Positions 1 through 5,038 of a DNA stretch of 5,038 nt are shown here, piece after piece. A model generated the notes under the pieces. The model did no database searches, had not been told where the DNA came from, and worked only from the letters and a program-made list of their open reading frames with translations. The stretch spans positions 1-5,038 of the forward strand of contig CAKKRA010000026.1 in assembly GCA_919902475.1 (NCBI GenBank). Direction: 5' to 3'. This DNA comes from Nitrospiria bacterium (lineage in GTDB: Bacteria; Nitrospirota; CAKKRA01; 9FT-COMBO-42-15). Every line of letters starts with the position of its first letter. Position 1 is the first letter of the stretch. The position numbers were made by a program, and so were the translations under genes.

Positions 1-927
1 GAATTCAGAATCAGCAACTATTTTAGAGATATCCTTTAACTCAAGCTCAAATCTTGTGTCAGGCTTGTCATTACCGTATCTTTCCATTGACTCATGATAT
101 GTCAGTCTTGTAAACGGGGTTGGTATATCTATGCCTTTAACAGACTTGAACAATGCGGCAATCATCTCCTCCATGAGCAGGATCACATCATCCATATCTA
201 CAAATGACATCTCCATGTCTATCTGCGTAAACTCCGGCTGTCTGTCTGCGCGCAGGTCTTCGTCCCTAAAGCATTTTACTATTTGAAAGTATTTCTCAAA
301 ACCAGCAACCATGAGTATCTGCTTGAATAATTGCGGAGACTGGGGTAAAGCAAAAAAAAGGCCGGGATTTACCCTGCTCGGCACAAGATAGTCCCTCGCG
401 CCCTCTGGCGTGCTCTTTGTAAGAAATGGGGTCTCTACATCAATAAAACTATGCTTATCAAGAAAGTCCCTTACAAACTTTGTAACCTGATACCTTAGTA
501 TAAGATTTTTTTGAATAGAAGGCCTGCGTAAATCAAGGTACCTGTATTTTAATCTTACATTCTCTGCAACATCGCTATCATCCTCTATCATAAACGGAGG
601 CGTCTTTGCCTCATTTAATATCGCAAGCTCAGAGACCAGTATTTCTATCTCTCCTGTTGGCAGGTTTGTATTCTCTGTGCCAGACGGCCTCGGAGATACA
701 GCCCCTTTGACTGATATAACATACTCGCTGCGCAGGTGATGGGCAGTCTCATGGGCCTTCTTGCCCTTTTCAGGATTAAAGACAATCTGTGTGATGCCGC
801 GCCTGTCCCTTAAGTCAATAAATATCAAACCGCCGTGGTCCCTTCTCTTATGCACCCAACCGCTGAGAGCGACCTGAGTATTTACATGATTTTTATTTAT
901 TTCACCGCAGGTGTGTGTCCGCTTCAA
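1..927 (-). CDS. aspS: Aspartyl-tRNA synthetase, N-terminal 309 residues (3' end cut by window edge)
   Basis: This cytoplasmic class IIb synthetase charges tRNA with aspartate using ATP. My reverse-strand translation gives 309 codons without a stop, about half of the usual length near 590. Residues 1 to about 105 form the OB-fold anticodon-binding domain (GWVHKRRDHGGLIFIDLRDR at 23-42). The catalytic domain follows, with RLKYRYLDLRRP at 125-136, TPEGARDYLVPSR at 173-185, ALPQSPQLFKQ at 193-203, and class II motif 2 FRDEDLRADRQPEFTQID at 219-236. Motif 3 and the bacterial insertion domain lie beyond the window. The start is TTG at 927-925: an in-frame TAG (933-931, the stop of the upstream gene) lies one codon before it, and no other early ATG, GTG or TTG preserves the conserved THTCGE start. 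His31 and Gly83 match the residues linked to non-discriminating AspRS, so the enzyme probably also charges tRNA(Asn). Confidence 0.97.
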   Translation of the reverse strand, partial: MKRTHTCGEINKNHVNTQVALSGWVHKRRDHGGLIFIDLRDRRGITQIVFNPEKGKKAHETAHHLRSEYVISVKGAVSPRPSGTENTNLPTGEIEILVSELAILNEAKTPPFMIEDDSDVAENVRLKYRYLDLRRPSIQKNLILRYQVTKFVRDFLDKHSFIDVETPFLTKSTPEGARDYLVPSRVNPGLFFALPQSPQLFKQILMVAGFEKYFQIVKCFRDEDLRADRQPEFTQIDMEMSFVDMDDVILLMEEMIAALFKSVKGIDIPTPFTRLTYHESMERYGNDKPDTRFELELKDISKIVADSEF

Positions 928-930
928 AAC

Positions 931-1662
931 CTATCTCCCCTCCTCTGTCAGCCTCGTCAATCTATCAACCTCTGCCTTTATAAGGAACCTGTATTCACCT
1001 GTATTTAAGCCCTTTATATCAAGAAATGCAATCTTTGTCCTTATCAGCTTTAAAACAGAATGACCTGTTCTTTCAAACATCCTTCTTACCTGCCTCTTTC
1101 TGCCTTCGTGTATAGTTATCTCTAACCATGAATTTTTATCTGTTCTTCTTAGTTTTTTTATTCTAGCAGGAGCAGTCATCCTGCCTTCCAGTTTCATACC
1201 CTTCTGAAGTTTCTCTATCTCCTTATCATTCAGCTCTCCTTCTATCTTTGCCTCATATGTCTTTTGTATCTCAAACTTTGGATGCATTATCATATTTGCA
1301 AAACCACCGTCATTGGTCAGCAGCAGCAGGCCTGACGTATCATAATCCAGCCTGCCAACAGGATATACCCTGCCTTTTACACCCCTTAGCAATTCAATTA
1401 CAGTTGGTCTTCCCTCAGGATCGCTCAAGGTTGTTACATATTTTACTGGTTTATTAAGAAGGATATATGTCTTCTGCTCTTTGAATCTTAAAAGCTTGCC
1501 GTCAACCTTTATGTGGTCTTTATCAGGGTCTGCCTTTGTGCCGAGCTCTCTAATCACCTTTCCATTAACAGTAACCCTGCCCTGAACAATCAGCTCCTCT
1601 GCCTTCCTGCGTGAGGTGATTCCTGCGCTTGAAATTATTTTTTGAAGTCGTTCTTCTGCCAT
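931..1662 (-). CDS. rluB: Ribosomal large-subunit pseudouridine synthase of the RsuA/RluB/RluE/RluF family
   Basis: This enzyme isomerises a uridine in rRNA to pseudouridine; RluB acts on 23S rRNA helix 89 and RsuA on 16S rRNA. The 243-residue length suits short RluB forms. Residues 3 to about 60 are an S4 RNA-binding domain (ERLQKIISSAGITSRRKAEE, then VNGKVI). The catalytic domain begins near LNKPVKYVTT (69-78) and carries the family signature GRLDYDTSGLLLLTNDG (103-119), with Asp106 as the predicted catalytic aspartate. The C-terminal motif HEGRKRQVRRMF (185-196) followed by LIRTKIAFL (206-214) is typical. The ATG start at 1662 places the S4 domain normally; upstream is only a weak AAGAG (1675-1671), 8 nt from the ATG. 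It lies 44 nt after guaA and 3 nt before aspS, so it is probably cotranscribed with both. The family is clear; the choice of RluB over RsuA or RluE/RluF rests on length and overall look. Confidence 0.93.
   Translation of the reverse strand: MAEERLQKIISSAGITSRRKAEELIVQGRVTVNGKVIRELGTKADPDKDHIKVDGKLLRFKEQKTYILLNKPVKYVTTLSDPEGRPTVIELLRGVKGRVYPVGRLDYDTSGLLLLTNDGGFANMIMHPKFEIQKTYEAKIEGELNDKEIEKLQKGMKLEGRMTAPARIKKLRRTDKNSWLEITIHEGRKRQVRRMFERTGHSVLKLIRTKIAFLDIKGLNTGEYRFLIKAEVDRLTRLTEEGR
935..944 (-). promoter_or_regulatory. Ribosome binding site of aspS, inside the end of the upstream gene
   Basis: The minus strand reads AGGAGGGGAG from 944 to 935, ending 7 nt before the TTG start at 927; the AGGAGG part alone (944-939) ends 11 nt before it. 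These bases also encode the last Glu-Glu-Gly-Arg codons of the pseudouridine synthase. A strong Shine-Dalgarno in this position supports the TTG start and suggests translational coupling. Confidence 0.8.
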
Positions 1663-1673
1663 TTATTTTTCTC

Positions 1674-1700
1674 TTCACCCTTTACCCTTAGCCTTTAGCC
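1674..1700 (-). repeat. Degenerate heptamer tandem repeat in the guaA-rluB spacer
   Basis: In the transcribed direction four G-led units follow each other: GGCTAAA (1700-1694), GGCTAA (1693-1688), GGGTAAA (1687-1681) and GGGTGAA (1680-1674). They share the pattern GG(C/G)T(A/G)A(A). The tract fills most of the 44-nt gap and runs into the region where the rluB ribosome binding site must lie. No hairpin or U-tract terminator is visible here, which supports readthrough from guaA into rluB. Confidence 0.7.
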
Positions 1701-1706
1701 TTCTGT

Positions 1707-3284
1707 TTACTCCCACTCAATCGTGCTCGGCGGTTTTGAGCTTATATCATATACCACCCTGTTTACGCCCTTGACCTCGTTTATTATCCTGTTGGACATT
1801 GTAACAAGGAGGTCATAGGGAAGTTTAACCCAGTCAGCAGTCATGCCGTCTAAGCTTGTTACTGCCCGCAGGGCAATAACATTCTCATAAGTCCTTTCAT
1901 CACCCATTACACCAACTGTCTTTATTGGAAGAAGCACTGCAAAAGACTGCCATATATCCCTGTAAAGCCCTGCCTTCCTTATCTCCTCAAGCACTATTGC
2001 ATCTGCCTCCCTTAATATCTTCAGCCTGTTCTCTGTCACCTCTCCAAGTATCCTTATGGCAAGTCCGGGACCCGGAAACGGCTGCCGCCAGATAAGCTCA
2101 TCAGAAAGCCCAAGCTCTTTTCCAAGAACCCTTACCTCGTCCTTAAACAGCTCCCTTAGAGGCTCAATAAGCTTAAAGGTCATTTTTGTTGGAAGTCCGC
2201 CGACATTGTGATGGCTCTTTATTGTTGCAGAAGGGCCTTTAAAGGACTTGCTTTCAATAACATCCGGATACAATGTCCCCTGTGCAAGAAAATCCATCTT
2301 TCCTGTCTTCTTTGCAGAATCCTCAAAAACTGCAATAAACTCCCTGCCAATGAGCTTTCTCTTCTTCTCAGGATCTGTTATATTTTTAAGCCTCTTCAAA
2401 AACCTTTTAGTAGCATCCACATATTTTATGTTCAGATTCATGTGTATTTTAAATGTATCAAGGACTGTCTTTGCCTCATTCTTTCTCAAAAGACCGTTAT
2501 TAACAAAGACGCAGATAAGCTGTTTTCCTATCGCCTTATTAACAAGCGCGGCAACAACAGATGAATCAACGCCACCGCTTAATGCGCAGATTACCTTTTC
2601 CTTGCCAACAACCTTTTTTATATGCTCAACAGAGTAATCTACAAATGCCTTCATTGTCCATGTTGGAGAGCAGCCGCATATTTTATACACAAAGTTTTCT
2701 AATATATATCTTCCATAAGGCGTGTGAACAACCTCTGGATGAAATTGCAGTCCATACAGCCCTTTGTATATATTTGCCATTGCAGCAACAGGCGAGTTAT
2801 CAGTGTGTGCGATAGAAGTAAAACCTGCTGGCATCTCCTCTATCCTGTCGCCGTGGCTCATCCATACAATGGTTGTTCCGTGCTGCTGCCCTGGCTGGCT
2901 GAGCCAATTCCTGCTGCCGTGAAAAAGGTTAATTGATTTATCAATATTAAGCTCTGCCCTGCCATATTCCCTTTTTTGCGACTTTGCGACCTTTCCACCT
3001 AAGATGTATGTCATTAATTGCATGCCGTAGCATATCCCAAGCACAGGCACACCAAGATTAAATACCTCTTTATCAACAATCGGCGCCTTTTTATCATACA
3101 CGCTTGCAGGGCTGCCAGACAGGATTATGCCTTTTGGATTAAATTCCTTGATCTTTTTTATTGAAAAATTAAAAGGATAAATCTCTGAATATACCTTTGC
3201 CTCCCTTACCCTCCTTGCTATAAGCTGTGTATACTGGGAGCCAAAGTCAAGAACCAGTATCTTATCTGTTGATTGCATAGTCAT
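1707..3284 (-). CDS. guaA: GMP synthase, glutamine-hydrolysing
   Basis: This cytoplasmic enzyme converts XMP, ATP and glutamine to GMP, the last step of de novo GMP synthesis. At 525 residues it has the usual single-chain bacterial length. The class I glutamine amidotransferase domain (about 8-200) has catalytic Cys85 in GICYGMQ (83-89) and His182/Glu184 in FHPEV (181-185). The ATP-pyrophosphatase domain follows, with PP-loop SGGVDSS at 236-242, then LAQGTLYPDVIES (333-345), KSHHNVGGLP (356-365) and RQPFPGPGLAIRILGE (400-415). The C-terminal dimerisation domain ends in the conserved SKPPSTIEWE. The first ATG (3284) follows the guaB stop by 1 nt with GGAG 4 nt upstream. A second ATG two codons on (3278) sits 10 nt from that GGAG, so either may be used. 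The loop at 122-138 is unusually Gln/Gly-rich. Tight coupling to guaB puts both committed GMP steps under one signal. Confidence 0.98.
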   Translation of the reverse strand: MTMQSTDKILVLDFGSQYTQLIARRVREAKVYSEIYPFNFSIKKIKEFNPKGIILSGSPASVYDKKAPIVDKEVFNLGVPVLGICYGMQLMTYILGGKVAKSQKREYGRAELNIDKSINLFHGSRNWLSQPGQQHGTTIVWMSHGDRIEEMPAGFTSIAHTDNSPVAAMANIYKGLYGLQFHPEVVHTPYGRYILENFVYKICGCSPTWTMKAFVDYSVEHIKKVVGKEKVICALSGGVDSSVVAALVNKAIGKQLICVFVNNGLLRKNEAKTVLDTFKIHMNLNIKYVDATKRFLKRLKNITDPEKKRKLIGREFIAVFEDSAKKTGKMDFLAQGTLYPDVIESKSFKGPSATIKSHHNVGGLPTKMTFKLIEPLRELFKDEVRVLGKELGLSDELIWRQPFPGPGLAIRILGEVTENRLKILREADAIVLEEIRKAGLYRDIWQSFAVLLPIKTVGVMGDERTYENVIALRAVTSLDGMTADWVKLPYDLLVTMSNRIINEVKGVNRVVYDISSKPPSTIEWE

Positions 3285-3285
3285 T

Positions 3286-4749
3286 TTACTCCAGCCTGTA
3301 GTTCGGCGCCTCCTTTGTTATTATAACATCGTGGACATGGCTCTCCTTCAACCCTGCTGATGTAATCTTTATAAACCTTGCCTTATCGTGAAGCTCCTTT
3401 ATTGTCCTGCATCCGCAATATCCCATGCCTGCCCTAAGGCCGCCGATTAATTGATATACAACATCTGAGAGTCTGCCCTTATAAGGCACCCTTCCCTCAA
3501 TGCCCTCAGGAACGAGTTTCTTCTCCTCCAGCCCCTTCTCCTGAAAATACCTGTCAGCGCCGCCCCTCTGCATTGCGCCGAGAGAACCCATGCCGCGGTA
3601 GACCTTATAGCTCCTGCCCTGAAGAAGAACCATTTCACCTGGACTCTCTTCAGTGCCTGCAAAAATTCCGCCGATCATAACAGAGGATGCGCCGGCAGCA
3701 ATCGCCTTTGATATGTCGCCTGAATATTTTACGCCGCCGTCAGCAATTATTGGTATCCTTGATTTCTTTGCAACAGCATGACATTTTGCTATTGCTGTTA
3801 TCTGCGGCACGCCCGCGCCTGCAACAATTCTCGTAGTGCAAATAGAGCCGGGACCGACGCCAACCTTTATCGCATCCACACCTGCCTTGATTAATTCCTT
3901 CGCAGCCTCTGCTGTTGCTATGTTCCCTGCTATCACCTCCTGCTGAGGATATTTTCTTTTTATAGTCCTTACCATATCCAATACGCCCTTTGAATGGCCG
4001 TGGGCAGTATCAATAACTATCACATCCACATTCGCCTTGATTAACGCATCTGCCCTGTCTTCGCCTTCCTTCCCTGTTCCAACCGCTGCAGCAATGCGGA
4101 GCCTGCCGTATTTATCCTTGCAGGCATTTGGATACCTTATCTTTTTCTGAATATCCTTTATTGTTATCAGGCCCTTTAATTCAAACCTGTCGTTGACAAC
4201 AGGGAGCTTCTCAATCCTGTGCTTGTGGAGTATCTCCTTTGCCTCTTCAAGGGTTGTACCAACAGGAACAGTTATAAGTTTATCCTTTGTCATAACATCT
4301 GCAACCTTTAAATGCATCCTTGTCTCAAATCTTAAATCCCTGTTTGTAAGTATGCCCACAAGCTTCTTATTCTTTGTAACAGGCAGGCCTGATATCCTGT
4401 ATTTCTCCATCAACTGCATTGCCTCATATATCTTATGGTCAGGCGATACTGTAATAGGATCAATAATCATGCCGCTTTCGGATTTTTTAACCTTCTCAAC
4501 CTCTGATGCCTGCTCCTCAATGCCGAGCGCCCTGTGAACAACGCCTATGCCGCCCTCCTGTGCAATGGCTATGGCAAGCCTTGCCTCTGTTACTGTATCC
4601 ATTGCAGCGCTTACTATTGGTATATTAATCTTTATCCTCTTTGTAAGATGAGTTGAAACATCCACCTCTTTTGGCAAAATCTCAGACTTTGCAGGTATCA
4701 GGACCACATCATCAAAGGTAAAGCCTGTTTCTATGTTTTTATCTATCAT
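3286..4749 (-). CDS. guaB: Inosine-5'-monophosphate dehydrogenase
   Basis: This cytoplasmic, usually tetrameric enzyme oxidises IMP to XMP with NAD+, the first committed step to guanine nucleotides. Its 487 residues match the standard bacterial form with a CBS insert. The TIM barrel begins with TFDDVVLIP (11-19) and SAAMDTVTEARLAIA (47-61). Two CBS domains occupy about 95-145 and 153-205 (KYRISGLPVTKNKKLVGILT, then KHRIEKLPVV). The barrel resumes with VIDTAHGH (245-252), VKVG-type loop IKVGVGPGSICTTR (294-307) with catalytic Cys304, and IADGGVKYSGD (335-345). The mobile flap has GMGSLGAM (386-393) and the Arg400-Tyr401 pair; GIEGRVPYKG (416-425) supplies the conserved Glu418. The ATG at 4749 has a strong AAGGAG 7 nt upstream. 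It is the first gene of the visible operon and is followed after 1 nt by guaA. No purine riboswitch fold was recognised in the leader. Confidence 0.98.
   Translation of the reverse strand: MIDKNIETGFTFDDVVLIPAKSEILPKEVDVSTHLTKRIKINIPIVSAAMDTVTEARLAIAIAQEGGIGVVHRALGIEEQASEVEKVKKSESGMIIDPITVSPDHKIYEAMQLMEKYRISGLPVTKNKKLVGILTNRDLRFETRMHLKVADVMTKDKLITVPVGTTLEEAKEILHKHRIEKLPVVNDRFELKGLITIKDIQKKIRYPNACKDKYGRLRIAAAVGTGKEGEDRADALIKANVDVIVIDTAHGHSKGVLDMVRTIKRKYPQQEVIAGNIATAEAAKELIKAGVDAIKVGVGPGSICTTRIVAGAGVPQITAIAKCHAVAKKSRIPIIADGGVKYSGDISKAIAAGASSVMIGGIFAGTEESPGEMVLLQGRSYKVYRGMGSLGAMQRGGADRYFQEKGLEEKKLVPEGIEGRVPYKGRLSDVVYQLIGGLRAGMGYCGCRTIKELHDKARFIKITSAGLKESHVHDVIITKEAPNYRLE
3289..3292 (-). promoter_or_regulatory. 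Ribosome binding site of guaA, inside the end of guaB
   Basis: The minus strand carries GGAG at 3292-3289 within the last guaB codons. Spacing is 4 nt to the ATG at 3284 and 10 nt to the ATG at 3278. Neither spacing is ideal, so the exact guaA start is open by two codons and reinitiation after the guaB TAA is likely. Confidence 0.55.
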
Positions 4750-4756
4750 AAAGCTT

Positions 4757-4765
4757 CTCCTTCCT
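4757..4765 (-). promoter_or_regulatory. Ribosome binding site of guaB
   Basis: The minus strand reads AGGAAGGAG at 4765-4757; the AAGGAG core ends 7 nt before the ATG at 4749. Only 5 nt separate it from the palindrome at 4771-4793, so that hairpin, if it forms in RNA, stacks right next to the ribosome docking site without covering it. Confidence 0.85.
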
Positions 4766-4770
4766 ATTTT

Positions 4771-4810
4771 CCCTCTCCCTTGATGGGAGAGGGTCAGGGT
4801 GAGGGTGAAA
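4771..4810. repeat. REP-like palindromic element with G-run tail in the guaB leader
   Basis: A perfect 9-bp inverted repeat, CCCTCTCCC (4771-4779) and GGGAGAGGG (4785-4793), encloses the 5-nt loop TTGAT. A G-rich tail with two GGGTGA-like units follows on the plus strand to 4810. On the plus strand, four GGG runs at 4785-4805 are separated by exactly 3 nt each (AGA, TCA, TGA), a canonical G-quadruplex motif. Palindromes of this GGGAGAGGG style recur as intergenic repeats in many bacterial genomes, which I state from memory of the type, not from a search. The element lies between the predicted transcription start and the guaB ribosome binding site, so the mRNA would carry the hairpin plus a C-rich strand. 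It is not a typical terminator because no U-tract follows. Confidence 0.75.
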
Positions 4811-4824
4811 TAAAATTTCTATGA

Positions 4825-4853
4825 AAATTAACATATAAAGGCCTATCAGTCAA
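4825..4853 (-). promoter_or_regulatory. Predicted sigma70-type promoter of the guaB operon
   Basis: On the minus strand TTGACT (4853-4848, five of six matches to the -35 consensus) is followed after 17 nt by TAATTT (4830-4825, three of six), with TG one base before it as an extended -10. The predicted start is an A near 4818, giving a leader of about 69 nt. A short inverted repeat, GAAAT/ATTTC around AAA (4807-4819), overlaps the predicted start and could be an operator, but is AT-rich and may be chance. Confidence 0.6.
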
Positions 4854-4855
4854 GG

Positions 4856-4894
4856 GGAAAACAGCAGTAAATTCCGTCTTCTGCGCTCTTTTCC
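4856..4894. other. Imperfect dyad just upstream of the guaB -35 box
   Basis: GGAAAACAGCAG (4856-4867) pairs with CTGCGCTCTTTTCC (4881-4894): six outer pairs, one C-C mismatch, three more pairs, then a 2-nt bulge and two pairs, around a 13-nt centre. One arm ends 2 bp from the -35 box. It could be a regulator site or a weak hairpin ending an upstream transcript; no U-tract follows on either strand, so a classical terminator is unlikely. Confidence 0.3.
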
Positions 4895-4999
4895 CTATTC
4901 TTCCTGTTGTACCCTCTCATCTAAGCCTTTTATTCCTCCATCATAACAAGCTCCCAGAAGTCCCCTATCCGCATATCTTAACCCTTCCTTATTAATCAT
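4895..4999 (-). CDS. Possible 34-codon small ORF upstream of the guaB promoter (doubtful)
   Basis: An ATG at 4999 opens a frame of 34 codons ending in TAG at 4897-4895. The peptide begins MINKEGLRYADRG, contains GLLGACYDGG and ends in an acidic LDERVQQEE tail. I recognise no family. The only Shine-Dalgarno-like bases, AGGA, sit 1 nt from the ATG, which is too close to work well. The composition is protein-like, but a frame of this length is expected by chance. It could also be the remnant of a longer decayed gene. Confidence 0.13.
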   Translation of the reverse strand: MINKEGLRYADRGLLGACYDGGIKGLDERVQQEE

Positions 5000-5036
5000 A
5001 TCCTAAAACACCATATTTTAAAACACCTCTTTTACT
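4992..5036 (-). CDS. Possible last 14 codons of an upstream gene (5' end beyond window)
   Basis: One minus-strand frame is open from the right edge and encodes SKRGVLKYGVLGYD, then TAA (4994-4992) directly followed by a second TAA (4991-4989). Tandem stops and a basic-aromatic C-terminus are compatible with the end of a real gene; the other two frames close within 21 nt of the edge. With 14 codons this cannot be identified. Confidence 0.2.
   Translation of the reverse strand, partial: SKRGVLKYGVLGYD
4997..5026. repeat. Two adjacent 15-bp direct repeats
   Basis: CATATCCTAAAACAC (4997-5011) and CATATTTTAAAACAC (5012-5026) lie back to back and match at 13 of 15 positions. Because the unit is a multiple of three, it would read in frame as a duplicated GVLKY/GVLGY if the upstream gene end is real. 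Alternatively it is a pair of binding sites or a chance AT-rich duplication. Confidence 0.5.
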
Positions 5037-5038
5037 CG

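Noticed and set aside
1..6. Window begins exactly with an EcoRI site (GAATTC)
   Set aside because: It lies in frame in aspS (Glu-Phe) and may be coincidence or a clone end; nothing biological follows from it.
352..359. Run of eight A (T in aspS) as a possible frameshift site
   Set aside because: The frame is intact on both sides and the encoded LFFALPQSPQ is conserved, so there is no sign of programmed or accidental slippage.
1248..1457. Plus-strand ORF of 69 codons opposite rluB
   Set aside because: It lies wholly antisense to the catalytic domain of a well-conserved pseudouridine synthase, with low-complexity His/Leu/Gln content and no recognisable motif.
2208..2936. Several overlapping plus-strand ORFs opposite guaA
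   Set aside because: They overlap one another in different frames, are Cys/Phe/Ser-rich as expected from antisense of Lys/Glu-rich coding sequence, and cover conserved GuaA motifs.
2975..2990. Perfect tandem octamer TTTGCGAC inside guaA
   Set aside because: It encodes ordinary GuaA sequence (KVAKSQKREYG) at a position where family members have similar residues; most likely chance.
3447..3662. Minus-strand ORF of 71 codons inside guaB
   Set aside because: It is an alternative frame within the conserved flap and C-terminal region of IMP dehydrogenase; no ribosome binding site or family resemblance.
4193..4537. Plus-strand ORF of 114 codons opposite the CBS region of guaB
   Set aside because: Its hydrophobic, Ser/Phe-rich content mirrors the antisense of the CBS domains; no independent support for coding.
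4771..4793. Palindrome before guaB as a rho-independent terminator
   Set aside because: Neither strand has a U-tract directly after the stem, and it lies after the predicted promoter, so a repeat or leader structure fits better.
4750..4818. Purine-type riboswitch or T-box in the guaB leader
   Set aside because: The predicted leader is only about 69 nt and holds just the palindrome and ribosome binding site; no conserved aptamer core was seen.

Overview
The window is a piece of a bacterial housekeeping operon. Every convincing gene is on the minus strand, so transcription runs from right to left: upstream region and promoter (about 4750-5038), guaB (IMP dehydrogenase), guaA (GMP synthase), an RsuA/RluB-type rRNA pseudouridine synthase, and the first 309 codons of aspS (aspartyl-tRNA synthetase), which runs off the left edge. 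All catalytic signatures I could check are intact and I see no frameshift. No tRNA, rRNA, CRISPR array, transposase or phage gene is visible.

Layout. guaB and guaA are separated by 1 nt and act in consecutive steps (IMP to XMP to GMP). guaA and the pseudouridine synthase are separated by 44 nt that hold a degenerate heptamer tandem repeat. The pseudouridine synthase and aspS are separated by 3 nt; aspS starts with TTG, and its Shine-Dalgarno lies inside the last codons of the gene before it. The guaB leader has a sigma70-like promoter (TTGACT, 17 nt, TAATTT with an extended -10 TG). A REP-like palindrome sits between the predicted transcription start and the ribosome binding site. Its plus strand also reads as a canonical four-run G-quadruplex motif. 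Upstream of the promoter lie an imperfect dyad, a pair of 15-bp tandem repeats, and possibly the last codons of another minus-strand gene.

Organism. Moderate G+C with frequent ATA, AGG and AGA codons, a non-discriminating-type AspRS, heptamer spacer repeats and a GGGAGAGGG palindrome would fit a Gram-negative, probably environmental or anaerobic lineage such as Nitrospirota or Desulfobacterota. This is an impression from style, not a placement. The AspRS carries His31 and Gly83, the pair associated with non-discriminating bacterial AspRS. That predicts the host makes Asn-tRNA(Asn) through Asp-tRNA(Asn) and the GatCAB amidotransferase.

Overall this is an ordinary core-genome region. The observations most worth following are the AspRS specificity residues and the REP/G-quadruplex element in the guaB leader. 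I found no convincing new multi-gene system.
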